From Aureibaculum sp. 2308TA14-22 (lineage in GTDB: Bacteria; Bacteroidota; Bacteroidia; Flavobacteriales; Flavobacteriaceae), in the NCBI RefSeq assembly GCF_040538665.1, contig NZ_JBEWXT010000001.1, positions 620,001 through 684,000 on the forward strand: a stretch of DNA of 64,000 nucleotides. Direction: 5' to 3'. The notes below the pieces were generated by a model. The model worked only from the letters and a program-made list of their open reading frames with translations. It ran no database searches and was not told the origin of the DNA. Positions 25,766-34,181 of this stretch are shown here, one piece after another. A program made the translations under genes and the position numbers. Position 1 is the first letter of the stretch. Each line of letters begins with the position of its first letter.

Positions 25766-25800
25766 CAAACCTCCGAGGTCTTTTTGCTCTCGGAGGTTTG
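25766..25800 (-). terminator. Intrinsic terminator of the NTF2-like gene cluster
   Basis: CAAACCTCCGAG and CTCGGAGGTTTG pair in a perfect 12-bp stem with an 11-nt loop. On minus the stem is followed by a T-rich tract (TTTAAC, AAAAAA further on). It lies 45 bp after the stop of the gene at 25845. Confidence 0.75.
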
Positions 25801-25844
25801 TAATTTACCATTTTTATAATTAACTAAGCATCATTTAATTCTCT

Positions 25845-26360
25845 TTATTCTGGTGGCGTCAAAGTCCAACCCGAATTTTTCATAATGTTTGCCATATCAT
25901 AAAAATAACGTATAAATGTAATTTTATCATTAGCAACTAAACTAACGGTATGGTAAGGTATTACTATTTTATTTCCAGACGTTTTATGTGTAACAGTATT
26001 CGTTCCCCAAGCTAAAACCCACTCACCGGCGTTCCAATTATCCGTTACTTTAACGGGTAAATAAAGATCTTGAGTTATAGCATGTTTGTAGGTGTCAGTA
26101 CTATTTTTAAAATATGCAGTATGTTGCTCAACTGTAAGTGAATCTAAACCGCCACCTAATCCATAAATCATAGCATTTGGGTCTAATTTTTCACTCATTG
26201 TAGCTATATCACCGGCTTGTAAGGCCTTAATATAATCCACGACAATTTTTCGTGCGGATTCCGCATTTTCAAATTCTAAGCTTGCATCTTGAGCATTAGA
26301 AATTATGGGTGCTAGAAATAAAATTAATGCGAATAGCATTGTTGTTTTTAAATTTTTCAT
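25845..26360 (-). CDS. Exported NTF2/SnoaL-like protein
   Basis: Protein of 171 aa with a signal peptide (TTMLFALILFLAPIISNAQ) and an NTF2-like alpha+beta cone: helix ARKIVVDYIKALQAGDIATMSEKLDPNAMIYG, then strands NAGEWVLAWGTNTVTHKTSGNKIVIPYHTVSLVANDKITFIRYFYD. The family includes small-molecule enzymes and binding proteins; nothing here fixes a substrate. It is the last of three consecutive NTF2-like exported proteins, and ends in a strong terminator. Confidence 0.75.
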   Translation of the reverse strand: MKNLKTTMLFALILFLAPIISNAQDASLEFENAESARKIVVDYIKALQAGDIATMSEKLDPNAMIYGLGGGLDSLTVEQHTAYFKNSTDTYKHAITQDLYLPVKVTDNWNAGEWVLAWGTNTVTHKTSGNKIVIPYHTVSLVANDKITFIRYFYDMANIMKNSGWTLTPPE

Positions 26361-26412
26361 AATAGTTAGTTTTAAGATTGGTTATAATTTTTGTTTAGTT
26401 ATCTCAATTTTG

Positions 26413-26925
26413 TTACTCAGACTCTGAATTGTTTTTTGCAGCCTCGATTGCCTGAAGATTCATTGCGACTTCCGTCCCATCCCAATATCCAAGTTCTTTT
26501 ACAATTTTTCCATCTATAAATTGATATGTCAAATGAATTGGTATATTTATTTCTTTGCCATTCCCGACCAAAGTTGCTTTCCAATTTAACCAACAATTTA
26601 CCCAAGTATCACCATCGTCAGTTATCACCATTTCGTAATCTGGATCTTCACCGGTAAAACCTCTACTGGAATAATTGACATCATTTGTTTTATGATAAGC
26701 AATAATATCTTTTGAAAGGATTGGGTTATCCTTTGAGTTGAAATAGGTTTTAGAAGTATCGGCAAATACTGATATATCATAATTTTTGGAATTATAGTTC
26801 TCTATGTGTTTTTTTACGGTTTCAATCTCCGGAGATTGTTGCGTATATCTTTTTTCTTGTTTTTCACAAGCAACAAATAGAACTATAGCAAGTCCTAATA
26901 AGAATACTGTTTTTAAAATTTTCAT
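26413..26925 (-). CDS. NTF2-like lipoprotein
   Basis: Protein of 170 aa with a lipobox (VFLLGLAIVLFVAC). The mature part has the NTF2/SnoaL arrangement: helix ETVKKHIENYNSKNYD, a catalytic-pocket-like segment, and strands WVNCWLNWKATLVGNGKEINIPIHLTYQF then IVKELGYWDGTEV. Middle member of the three-gene array. The upstream leader AATCTTAAAACTAAC also occurs before the gene at 26360. Confidence 0.75.
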   Translation of the reverse strand: MKILKTVFLLGLAIVLFVACEKQEKRYTQQSPEIETVKKHIENYNSKNYDISVFADTSKTYFNSKDNPILSKDIIAYHKTNDVNYSSRGFTGEDPDYEMVITDDGDTWVNCWLNWKATLVGNGKEINIPIHLTYQFIDGKIVKELGYWDGTEVAMNLQAIEAAKNNSESE

Positions 26926-26965
26926 AAAAGTTAGTTTTAAGATTAGTTATAATTGTTAATTTAGT

Positions 26966-27478
26966 TTATTCGGTTATTGGTGGGTTTAAAGTGTAGCCTA
27001 GTTGCTGTATTAAATCCAATTCATTATAAAACACATCTTCTTTATAAATTTTGTTACTTTCATCAAAATAAAGATGTGAGATTCCACTAATTTTTACTTT
27101 TTTACCTGTTGCTTTAAGTTCTCCAAAAGTCCCTGTATTAGTCCCTGTAAAAGTCCAACCAATATAAGCTTGATTGTCCTTGATCAGTTTGGTAGAAAAT
27201 GTTAAGACCATATCAGGAAACCTATTAAGAAAAATATTCATATTAGCTTTGTGCTCGTTGATATTAGATACCATTTCAATCCCATTTATATTCCTTATAA
27301 AATTTCTCGTAAGCAGATTCTCAACTTCATTTTCTTTAATACTATTTTGTGCAATTAAATAATTTGAAATATTGGTGTCAATTGTGCCAATGCGAGCGTT
27401 AGATTTTTTTTGAATTGTTTGCGTACAAGAGAAAAATAGTAAGGTCATAATCCCGTAAATAGCTAAAGTAATTCTCAT
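26966..27478 (-). CDS. SnoaL/ester-cyclase-like lipoprotein
   Basis: Protein of 170 aa with a lipobox (YGIMTLLFFSC). The core NINEHKANMNIFLNRFPDMVLTFSTKLIKDNQAYIGWTFTGTNTG matches the SnoaL-like ester-cyclase pattern (F-P-D-x-x-x..., W-x-x-x-G-T-x-x-G), followed by a GISHLYFDESNKI strand. First gene of the array of three NTF2-fold exported proteins, 40 bp upstream of the next. It diverges from the TPR kinase gene at 27657. Confidence 0.75.
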   Translation of the reverse strand: MRITLAIYGIMTLLFFSCTQTIQKKSNARIGTIDTNISNYLIAQNSIKENEVENLLTRNFIRNINGIEMVSNINEHKANMNIFLNRFPDMVLTFSTKLIKDNQAYIGWTFTGTNTGTFGELKATGKKVKISGISHLYFDESNKIYKEDVFYNELDLIQQLGYTLNPPITE

Positions 27479-27656
27479 TATTTTTTTATTATTTCCCCTC
27501 TAAATAATTGATTTATTAAAGAGGAAACAAATGAGTTAGGACGAAGTGCTTATTTTAATGTCCGAAGCACCAATTTTATTTTTCTAGGCTTTTTCTTTGA
27601 TAATTTTAAATTGGTAAATTAGCCAAAGTGAAATCCTAGTGCTTTTAAAAAGATAA

Positions 27657-29621
27657 ATGAGAAAATATTTTAAGTTTATATTTTTTTTAAATATCGTTGC
27701 TATTTTAAATAGCAATTTTTGTTTTGCTCAAATCATAGATTTAAGTAAAGAAAACCCCTATAGTCAAGTATTTATTTATACCGATAATTTTGGAGCTTCC
27801 TATTTAGATACGCTAGAAAGTGCTCTGCCAATGATAAAAACTGACGCTGTAAAGTTCTCCATATTAAACGATTTGGCTTATTACTGGCATACTCGTAATT
27901 TGAATAAAGCTTTAAATATTACAGAGACAGGTTTAAAAATTACCAGTACAAAGAAAGATTCACTTTGGCATGGTAGGTTTCAAATAACACAAGGTGCTAT
28001 TTTGTTACGAATGGAAAAATTGGATAGTGCTTTTTTGGTGTTACAAGAAGCTAAAAATAAAGTTAGTAAGCACGATTTGCCCAAATTATATACAGAGCTG
28101 GGTTATGTTTTTGAACGTAAAGGTTTAATCGGCAAGGCTGCGGATTATGCGTTGGAATCACTCAGATTGGGTGAAGAATTACAAGATAAAAGAGCCATTG
28201 CCTTGGCATATAGCGATTTAAGTAATTTATTCTGGAAGCAATCTAAATTTGATAAAGGATTGGAATATGGTTTAAAATCAATTGCCTTTTTTGAGGAATT
28301 AAGGATGAACAGTTTGGATTATGACTTTACCTTATATGTAGTAGGCAATAATTATTTGGCACTGAAACAAGAAAAAGAAGCCCTAAATTATTACGAACAC
28401 GCCATTGCCATTGGCGAACGCTACGGTTTTTATAATAATTTAAGCGATATTTATATTTCTTTAATTGATTTGTATGCCTTTTTAAACGAATTTGAAAAGG
28501 CAGAATCGGCAGGAAAAAATGCAATTAAATATGCTCAATTGCTCAATAATAATTTTTTACTAATGCGTTCTTGGTTGTCTTTAGGGAAAACTCAAAACTT
28601 AGAAGGAAAATATTCAAGTGCCATAGAAAGCTTACAGAAATCGATTACTATAGCAACCGCTGATTTTGGCGATAACTATTATTTGAGCAAAGCCTATAGT
28701 AGTTTAGGCAGGGCATATGCCGGTAATCACAACTATCAGGAAGCCTATGTCGCTTTTGCAGAATACGATCGGCTAAAGAATAAAATTTTTACAGCAGAAG
28801 CTGATGAGCGAATTTCTTTGTTACAAACGGAATTTGAAGTGTCTCAAAAAGAGAATACCATTAAACTGCAAGAAGCCGAAATTAAAAAACAAAAAACCAG
28901 ACAAACTCTAATAACCATAATATCGTTTTTGCTGTTACTTGTTATTGGATTGCTTTTTAGTTGGTTCCATACAAATCAAAAAAAAAGAAAATTGTTGCAA
29001 CTACAGAATAGAGAGAAAGAATTTTTATTAAAAGAAATTCATCATCGTGTAAAAAATAATTTGGAAATAGTTTCAAGTTTATTGGCATTGCAATCCGCCC
29101 AAATAAAAGACTCAAAAATTGTTGATGTAATGCAACACAGTCAAAATAGAGTACAGGCCATGAGTATGATTCATCAAAAATTATATAAACGCAATAATTT
29201 GTCAAAGGTTGAAATGAAGGACTATTTTATGAATTTGAGTTCGCACGTTCTTGACTCTTTCGGTGTTGATAATCGTGTTTCTGTAGAGTGCGATATGAAA
29301 CCGCTTGAGGTGGATATAGATATGGCAGTTCCCTTGGGGCTAATAGTAAATGAGCTTTTGACAAATGCTATGAAGTATGCTTTTCCCGATAATAGGAAGG
29401 GTAAAATAACAATCAACCTAAAAAAAACAACCAATGCTATTTATAGCTTGAGTTTTGAGGATAACGGTATTGGATTGCAACCTAATAAAAAAACAGAAAG
29501 TGATGGCTTTGGAACTCAATTAATTAACCTTTTGGTTACGCAGCTTGGTGGAAAAATCACAAGAACCTCTAACCAGGGAACTGCTATTTATTGCGAATTT
29601 CATTATGAAAAGGCTGCTTAA
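27657..29621 (+). CDS. TPR-containing sensor histidine kinase (HisKA_2 type)
   Basis: The 654-aa kinase has a signal peptide (FIFFLNIVAILNSNFCFAQ), a periplasmic TPR array (~60-385; e.g. LYTELGYVFERKGLIGKAADYALESL, KAYSSLGRAYAGNHNYQEAYVAF), a TM (~418-438), then the HisKA_2 dimerisation domain with EIHHRVKNN (H462/H463) and a HATPase (NELLTNAMKYAF, DNGIGL, GFGTQL). Kinases of this type work with LytTR regulators in Bacteroidota, and one is encoded convergently next door, the stop codons overlapping by 4 bp. The signal is unknown. Confidence 0.9.
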   Translation: MRKYFKFIFFLNIVAILNSNFCFAQIIDLSKENPYSQVFIYTDNFGASYLDTLESALPMIKTDAVKFSILNDLAYYWHTRNLNKALNITETGLKITSTKKDSLWHGRFQITQGAILLRMEKLDSAFLVLQEAKNKVSKHDLPKLYTELGYVFERKGLIGKAADYALESLRLGEELQDKRAIALAYSDLSNLFWKQSKFDKGLEYGLKSIAFFEELRMNSLDYDFTLYVVGNNYLALKQEKEALNYYEHAIAIGERYGFYNNLSDIYISLIDLYAFLNEFEKAESAGKNAIKYAQLLNNNFLLMRSWLSLGKTQNLEGKYSSAIESLQKSITIATADFGDNYYLSKAYSSLGRAYAGNHNYQEAYVAFAEYDRLKNKIFTAEADERISLLQTEFEVSQKENTIKLQEAEIKKQKTRQTLITIISFLLLLVIGLLFSWFHTNQKKRKLLQLQNREKEFLLKEIHHRVKNNLEIVSSLLALQSAQIKDSKIVDVMQHSQNRVQAMSMIHQKLYKRNNLSKVEMKDYFMNLSSHVLDSFGVDNRVSVECDMKPLEVDIDMAVPLGLIVNELLTNAMKYAFPDNRKGKITINLKKTTNAIYSLSFEDNGIGLQPNKKTESDGFGTQLINLLVTQLGGKITRTSNQGTAIYCEFHYEKAA

Positions 29622-30346
29622 ATAGTTTGAAGCCTGTCTAACAATGCCTCACGAAATGTTTTACTAAACGGAATCACTTTTTTTGAAACTATTAAATGGG
29701 TTCCAGCTACTTCATCAATTTTTGAAAGGTTGACAATATAAGATCGGTGTACTCTTAAAAAGTGAGCTTCCGGAAGTTTTTCATTAATATCCTTAAGAGT
29801 ACTAACAATTAAGAATTCTTTATGCTTAGAGAAAATACGGCAGTAATTACGATCAGCTTCAATGTAATAGATCTTTTTGATGGCAATTTTCACCATCTTA
29901 TCATGATCTTTAACAAAAACACAATCATCTAACAGATAAGGGTTTATAGTTTTTCTTATTTCTTTTTTAGCGATTTGTTCATTTACTGTTAGTTCTATTG
30001 CACGTTGTAAATCTAGGTTTTTAAAAGGTTTAGAGATAAAAGCTGCGGGTTTTGTAATCTTGGCTTGATTAAAATGAAAGTCGTCAGTATTAGCGGTTAG
30101 ATAAATAATGGGAATATTATATTTGGTCTGAATAAGTTTAACTGTTTCGATTCCGTTAAGTTTACCTTTAAGTTGGACATCCATCAATATAATATCGGGA
30201 ACATTATCTTTTATATGTGCTAATGCCTCTTCGCCCCTTGGTACAATGCCAGTAACCTCATAACCTAACTTTTGCAATTGCAAAGAAATATTGGCCGCAA
30301 TGATCATTTCATCTTCTACAATAAAAATTTTTACAGGTATAGGCAT
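29618..30346 (-). CDS. LytTR-family response regulator
   Basis: Protein of 242 aa: REC domain (IVEDE, phosphoacceptor D56 in LMDVQLKG, LTANTDD, SKPF) and a C-terminal LytTR DNA-binding domain (~140-240; IYYIEADRNYCRIF, LPEAHFLRVHRSYIVNLSKID). It is a transcription regulator and the likely partner of the TPR kinase. The pair is convergent, with gene ends overlapping by 4 bp, rather than in one operon, so they must be regulated separately and may interfere transcriptionally. Confidence 0.9.
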   Translation of the reverse strand: MPIPVKIFIVEDEMIIAANISLQLQKLGYEVTGIVPRGEEALAHIKDNVPDIILMDVQLKGKLNGIETVKLIQTKYNIPIIYLTANTDDFHFNQAKITKPAAFISKPFKNLDLQRAIELTVNEQIAKKEIRKTINPYLLDDCVFVKDHDKMVKIAIKKIYYIEADRNYCRIFSKHKEFLIVSTLKDINEKLPEAHFLRVHRSYIVNLSKIDEVAGTHLIVSKKVIPFSKTFREALLDRLQTI

Positions 30347-30454
30347 TTTACACGTTGGTTGGGTTTGTGCAGTTAAAGATAACTCATATTTTTTAAATCA
30401 AGATTAGTTCTAAAAAAAGAACGACCTTAACCCATTATTAATCAAATTAAACAC

Positions 30455-30462
30455 TACTTTTG
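30455..30462 (+). promoter_or_regulatory. Candidate -7 promoter box (TACTTTTG)
   Basis: Perfect TAnnTTTG match 19 bp upstream of the typA ATG at 30482 (13 bp before the ATG at 30476). Confidence 0.5.
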
Positions 30463-30481
30463 CCCATCGAAAAAAATGCAT

Positions 30482-32254
30482 ATGCAATCTATCAGAAATA
30501 TAGCTATTATAGCACACGTCGATCATGGTAAAACTACTTTGGTCGATAAAATTATTGACCAAGCTAAAATATTAGACGATCGTAAAGAGCGTACCGATTT
30601 ATTATTGGATAATAACGATTTGGAACGTGAACGTGGAATTACCATTTTATCTAAAAATGTATCGGTAACCTATAAAGATGTAAAAATTAATGTAATTGAT
30701 ACACCTGGCCACGCCGATTTTGGTGGAGAAGTGGAGCGTGTTTTAAAAATGGCTGATGGTGTATTGCTATTGGTAGATGCTTTTGAAGGGCCAATGCCGC
30801 AAACTCGTTTTGTACTGGGCAAAGCATTAGAACTAGGCCTAACACCAATAGTTGTAGTAAACAAAGTAGATAAGGAAAACTGTACGCCTGATATTGTACA
30901 CGAAAAGGTGTTTGATTTAATGTTTGCCTTAGATGCAACTGAAGAACAATTGGATTTTGCAACGATATACGGTTCGGCAAAAAATGGTTGGATGAGTACC
31001 GATTGGCAGCAACCAACAGATAATATTATCCCTCTATTGGATGCCGTAATTGAATCAATTCCAGAAGCACCAAACCATCAGGGTGCACCTCAAATGCAAA
31101 TTACTTCGTTAGATTTTTCTGCTTTTACAGGCAGAATTGCCATTGGGCGTGTATTTAGAGGTGAACTTGAAGAAGCAAAAGATTATATGTTGTGTAAAGC
31201 GGATGGTGTTACCAAAAAGGTGCGAATTAAAGAATTACACGTTTTTGAAGGGATGGGTAAAGCCAAAGTTTCAAAGGTACGTAGTGGAGATATTTGTGCC
31301 ATTACTGGAATTGAAGGTTTTGATATTGGCGATACTATTGCTGATGTTGATAATCCTGAAGCATTGCCAAGAATTGCAGTAGATCAGCCTACAATGAGTA
31401 TGTTATTTACTATTAACAATTCGCCATTTTTTGGTAAGGAAGGAAAATTTGTTACCTCTCGTCATTTGCGTGATCGATTATATAAAGAAACAGAAAAGAA
31501 CTTGGCATTGCGTGTTGAAGATACAGATACTGAAGATAAATTTAATGTTTTTGGACGTGGTATTTTGCATTTATCGGTATTGATTGAAACCATGCGTAGA
31601 GAAGGGTATGAGTTACAAGTTGGTCGCCCACAAGTAATATTGAAAGAAATTGATGGTCAAAAATGTGAACCCTATGAAACTATGGTAGTTGACGTACCTG
31701 AATCCTCGGCGAGCAAAGTAATTAACTTGGTTACATTAAGAAAAGGAGATTTATTGGTTATGGAACCCAAGGGTGATTTACAGCATTTAGAATTTGATAT
31801 CCCTTCAAGAGGATTGATTGGTTTGCGTAATAAATTATTAACAGCTACCGCTGGTGAGGCGATTATTAATCACCGTTTAAGAGGGTATGACGTTTATAAA
31901 GGTGAGTTTAGTGACACGTTAAACGGAGCCATTGTATCTTCAGAAGCTGGTAAAGCCACGGCTTATGCTATTGACCGATTACAAGATAGAGGTAAGTTTT
32001 TTATAGACCCTAACGAAGAGATTTACAAGGGACAGGTTGTTGGCGAAAATAGCCGACAAGATGATATGGGCGTGAACCTGATTAAAGGAAAAAAACTATC
32101 TAACGTTCGCAGTTCAGGAGCTGATGATGCGGCAAAGATATTTCCAAAAGTAGATTTTTCCTTAGAAGAATGTATGGAATATATCCGTGATGATGAGTAT
32201 TTGGAAATTACGCCAAAGAGCTTACGTATGCGTAAGATTGTATTTAAACCTTAA
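30482..32254 (+). CDS. typA: Ribosome-associated translational GTPase TypA/BipA
   Basis: Elongation-factor-like GTPase of 590 aa that acts on the 70S ribosome and in large-subunit assembly under stress. Motifs: G1 AHVDHGKTT, G2 RERGITI, G3 DTPGHADFGGEVERVL, G4 NKVD, then EF-G-like domains and the TypA-specific C-terminal domain (PSRGLIGLRNKLLTATAGEAIINHRLRGYD and GKKLSNVRSSGADDA). Full length. I choose the second ATG (MQSIRNIAIIAHVD), the usual start in this family; an ATG two codons earlier is possible. Monocistronic. Confidence 0.96.
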   Translation: MQSIRNIAIIAHVDHGKTTLVDKIIDQAKILDDRKERTDLLLDNNDLERERGITILSKNVSVTYKDVKINVIDTPGHADFGGEVERVLKMADGVLLLVDAFEGPMPQTRFVLGKALELGLTPIVVVNKVDKENCTPDIVHEKVFDLMFALDATEEQLDFATIYGSAKNGWMSTDWQQPTDNIIPLLDAVIESIPEAPNHQGAPQMQITSLDFSAFTGRIAIGRVFRGELEEAKDYMLCKADGVTKKVRIKELHVFEGMGKAKVSKVRSGDICAITGIEGFDIGDTIADVDNPEALPRIAVDQPTMSMLFTINNSPFFGKEGKFVTSRHLRDRLYKETEKNLALRVEDTDTEDKFNVFGRGILHLSVLIETMRREGYELQVGRPQVILKEIDGQKCEPYETMVVDVPESSASKVINLVTLRKGDLLVMEPKGDLQHLEFDIPSRGLIGLRNKLLTATAGEAIINHRLRGYDVYKGEFSDTLNGAIVSSEAGKATAYAIDRLQDRGKFFIDPNEEIYKGQVVGENSRQDDMGVNLIKGKKLSNVRSSGADDAAKIFPKVDFSLEECMEYIRDDEYLEITPKSLRMRKIVFKP

Positions 32255-32358
32255 GTTCAATAAATAGAAGTGTAATAATAAACTTTTGTTAAAATAAAAA
32301 TGCTTTTCTAAATTTTAGAAAATAGCTGTAAATTGCACGCCTAAATAAAGATTAACAT

Positions 32359-33243
32359 ATGAAATTGAATTTGAATACCATTTTTTGCATTTTGTTACTA
32401 GGCATAGCCCTAGTTTCTTGTAAAAAAGATGACGATGATATAGAACCACACGACCCTGTAGCACAGGCGTTAATTGACGATGATTTGTTGGTAGATTATT
32501 TACAAACACATTACTACACACCCCCAGCTGCAGGTGAATCTTTTGGTGTAATTGATACTATTTTAAACGGAGAAGAATCTTTATTTGCCCAAGTAGAAAC
32601 TCAGAGCATAACTCATGATGATATTAGTTATAAATTATATTACTTAATTTTAGAGCAGGGAGCTAATGATTTTGCAACACGATATGATTCTGTATTTGTA
32701 GATTATAAGGGGTTTACATTAGATAGCGTGAAGTTTGATGAAAATAAAAACACCTGGCTTAATATTGGAGGAAGTTTGACTTCTCAAGGTCCAAGTTCAG
32801 GCGTTATTCAGGGGTGGAAATATGGTTTTCCTCATTTTAAAAGTGGTACCAACGTTTCTGTGCCTGGAGAGCCTATTACCTTTGAAAATAGTGGTAAAGG
32901 TATTTTATTCATGCCTTCAGGTTTGGCTTATGGTAATAGTGGTAGCGGATCTATTTCCCCTAATGAATCTATATTATTTTTTATTAATTTGAATATTGTA
33001 ATTAGGACTGATTATGATAATGATGGTGTTTTAAATGAGTATGAAGATTTGAATAGCGATGGGGAAATAGTTGATGATGATACTGACGGTGACTTTACCC
33101 CCGATTTTATAGATACTGATGACGATGGTGATGGTATATTAACTAAAGATGAAAGTCCTGACCCTAATGGAGATGGTAACCCTGCTGATGCAGAAGATTC
33201 AGATAACGATGGCACACCAGACTATTTAGATGCAGATAGTTAA
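32359..33243 (+). CDS. FKBP-type peptidyl-prolyl isomerase lipoprotein with calcium-binding repeats
   Basis: Protein of 294 aa: lipobox (LLLGIALVSC), an acidic linker, an FKBP-type PPIase domain (SGVIQGWKYGFPHFKSG, GKGILFMPSGLAYG, FFINLNIV), and a C-terminal Asp-rich tail (~216-294) made of thrombospondin-type-3-like D-x-D-x-D-G repeats (DNDGVLNEYEDLNSDGE, DDDGDGI, DNDGTPDYLD). It would catalyse proline isomerisation on the periplasmic or cell-surface side, with calcium stabilising the tail. A strong terminator follows. Confidence 0.88.
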   Translation: MKLNLNTIFCILLLGIALVSCKKDDDDIEPHDPVAQALIDDDLLVDYLQTHYYTPPAAGESFGVIDTILNGEESLFAQVETQSITHDDISYKLYYLILEQGANDFATRYDSVFVDYKGFTLDSVKFDENKNTWLNIGGSLTSQGPSSGVIQGWKYGFPHFKSGTNVSVPGEPITFENSGKGILFMPSGLAYGNSGSGSISPNESILFFINLNIVIRTDYDNDGVLNEYEDLNSDGEIVDDDTDGDFTPDFIDTDDDGDGILTKDESPDPNGDGNPADAEDSDNDGTPDYLDADS

Positions 33244-33289
33244 TAGAAGTTAGAGGATAGTCTTTAGTGATTAGTAAAAAAATAAAATA

Positions 33290-33325
33290 AAAAGCCCCAA
33301 TTAGTATTTACTAATTGGGGCTTTT
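33290..33325. terminator. Bidirectional intrinsic terminator
   Basis: AAAAGCCCCAATTAGTA and TACTAATTGGGGCTTTT form a perfect 17-bp stem with A and T tracts on either side. It lies between the convergent FKBP and barrel genes and should end both. Confidence 0.85.
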
Positions 33326-33370
33326 TATTTTTCTAACGTCTTTATCCTTCGTAGCTTTAGCGAAGGTGGA

Positions 33371-34003
33371 CTAACGTCTTCGTTTTCTATCATTAAATTG
33401 ATACGCCAAACCAAATACAATCTGGTTAGGTCTGTTGTCAACATTAATATTTGTACTTCCTAGTTTTCCATCTAAATCATTAGAGAAACCTTTTTCCCAA
33501 CGTACATCAATGCCAAGCCTACCTAATTGCAAACCTGTACCAATTTGAAGTCCAACACTAAAATCATTGGTTTTAATGTTTTCAATCTCATCCTGGCTAA
33601 AATCTGATTTTATTAAATACTGAATGGATGGACCAGCATAAATGTGCACAGGACCAAATAGCTTAGTACCTAATAAAATAGGAATATCTACTTTTTTGGT
33701 TTTAAAATCAGTAGTTACGTCACCGTCACTATCATAAGAATTATTCAATTCAGTATAGATAAGTTCTGGTCTTAGATACATACCCATAAAATGAATTTTA
33801 GAATAAAGTCCTACATGAAATCCGGCTTTATTGTCGGCTCCGGTAATAATGTCTTCAACGTTATTTCCAGTATCGCTAAGCAATTCGGACAAATCTCCTC
33901 CAAAGTTGTAATTAACTCCACCTTTTAAGCCGAAGTCAACTTGTGCAGATAATAATGTTGTTGTTAAGGTAAGGGTTAGTACGGTTAATACTAATTTTCT
34001 CAT
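33371..34003 (-). CDS. Outer-membrane beta-barrel protein (porin family)
   Basis: Protein of 210 aa with a signal peptide (LVLTVLTLTLTTTLLSAQ) and amphipathic strands of an eight-stranded OMP_b-brl barrel (VDFGLKGGVNYNFGG, AGFHVGLYSKIHFMGMYLRPELIYTELNN, VHIYAGPSIQYLI, FSVGLQIGTGLQLGRLGIDVRWEKGFS, PNQIVFGLAYQF). The aromatic C-terminal strand is followed by a basic RKRRR tail, an unusual ending for a barrel. Function unknown. Single gene on minus. Confidence 0.85.
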   Translation of the reverse strand: MRKLVLTVLTLTLTTTLLSAQVDFGLKGGVNYNFGGDLSELLSDTGNNVEDIITGADNKAGFHVGLYSKIHFMGMYLRPELIYTELNNSYDSDGDVTTDFKTKKVDIPILLGTKLFGPVHIYAGPSIQYLIKSDFSQDEIENIKTNDFSVGLQIGTGLQLGRLGIDVRWEKGFSNDLDGKLGSTNINVDNRPNQIVFGLAYQFNDRKRRR

Positions 34004-34108
34004 AATAATTAATTTTAGTTAAATGTATTTGTACTAAAACGCAAAAGTCTTGCCAATATGCAGAATGTTGATAACTACTAAATGTTAAAAATGTTATAGA
34101 AAAGTTAA

Positions 34109-34132
34109 AGCCCCTTTAAAGATTGGGGCTTA
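34109..34132 (-). terminator. Hairpin after transketolase subunit gene
   Basis: AAGCCCC and GGGGCTT form a 7-bp stem with a 10-nt loop, followed on minus by TTAACTTTTC. It lies 50 bp past the transketolase stop codon. Confidence 0.5.
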
Positions 34133-34181
34133 CCTTTGTTAAGGTTATAAACTAAAATAATTTAATAACTAAAGAGAATAA

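Noticed and set aside
28327-28524. Minus-strand ORF inside the TPR kinase
   Set aside because: Overlaps TPR coding region entirely and lacks start context or conserved sequence.
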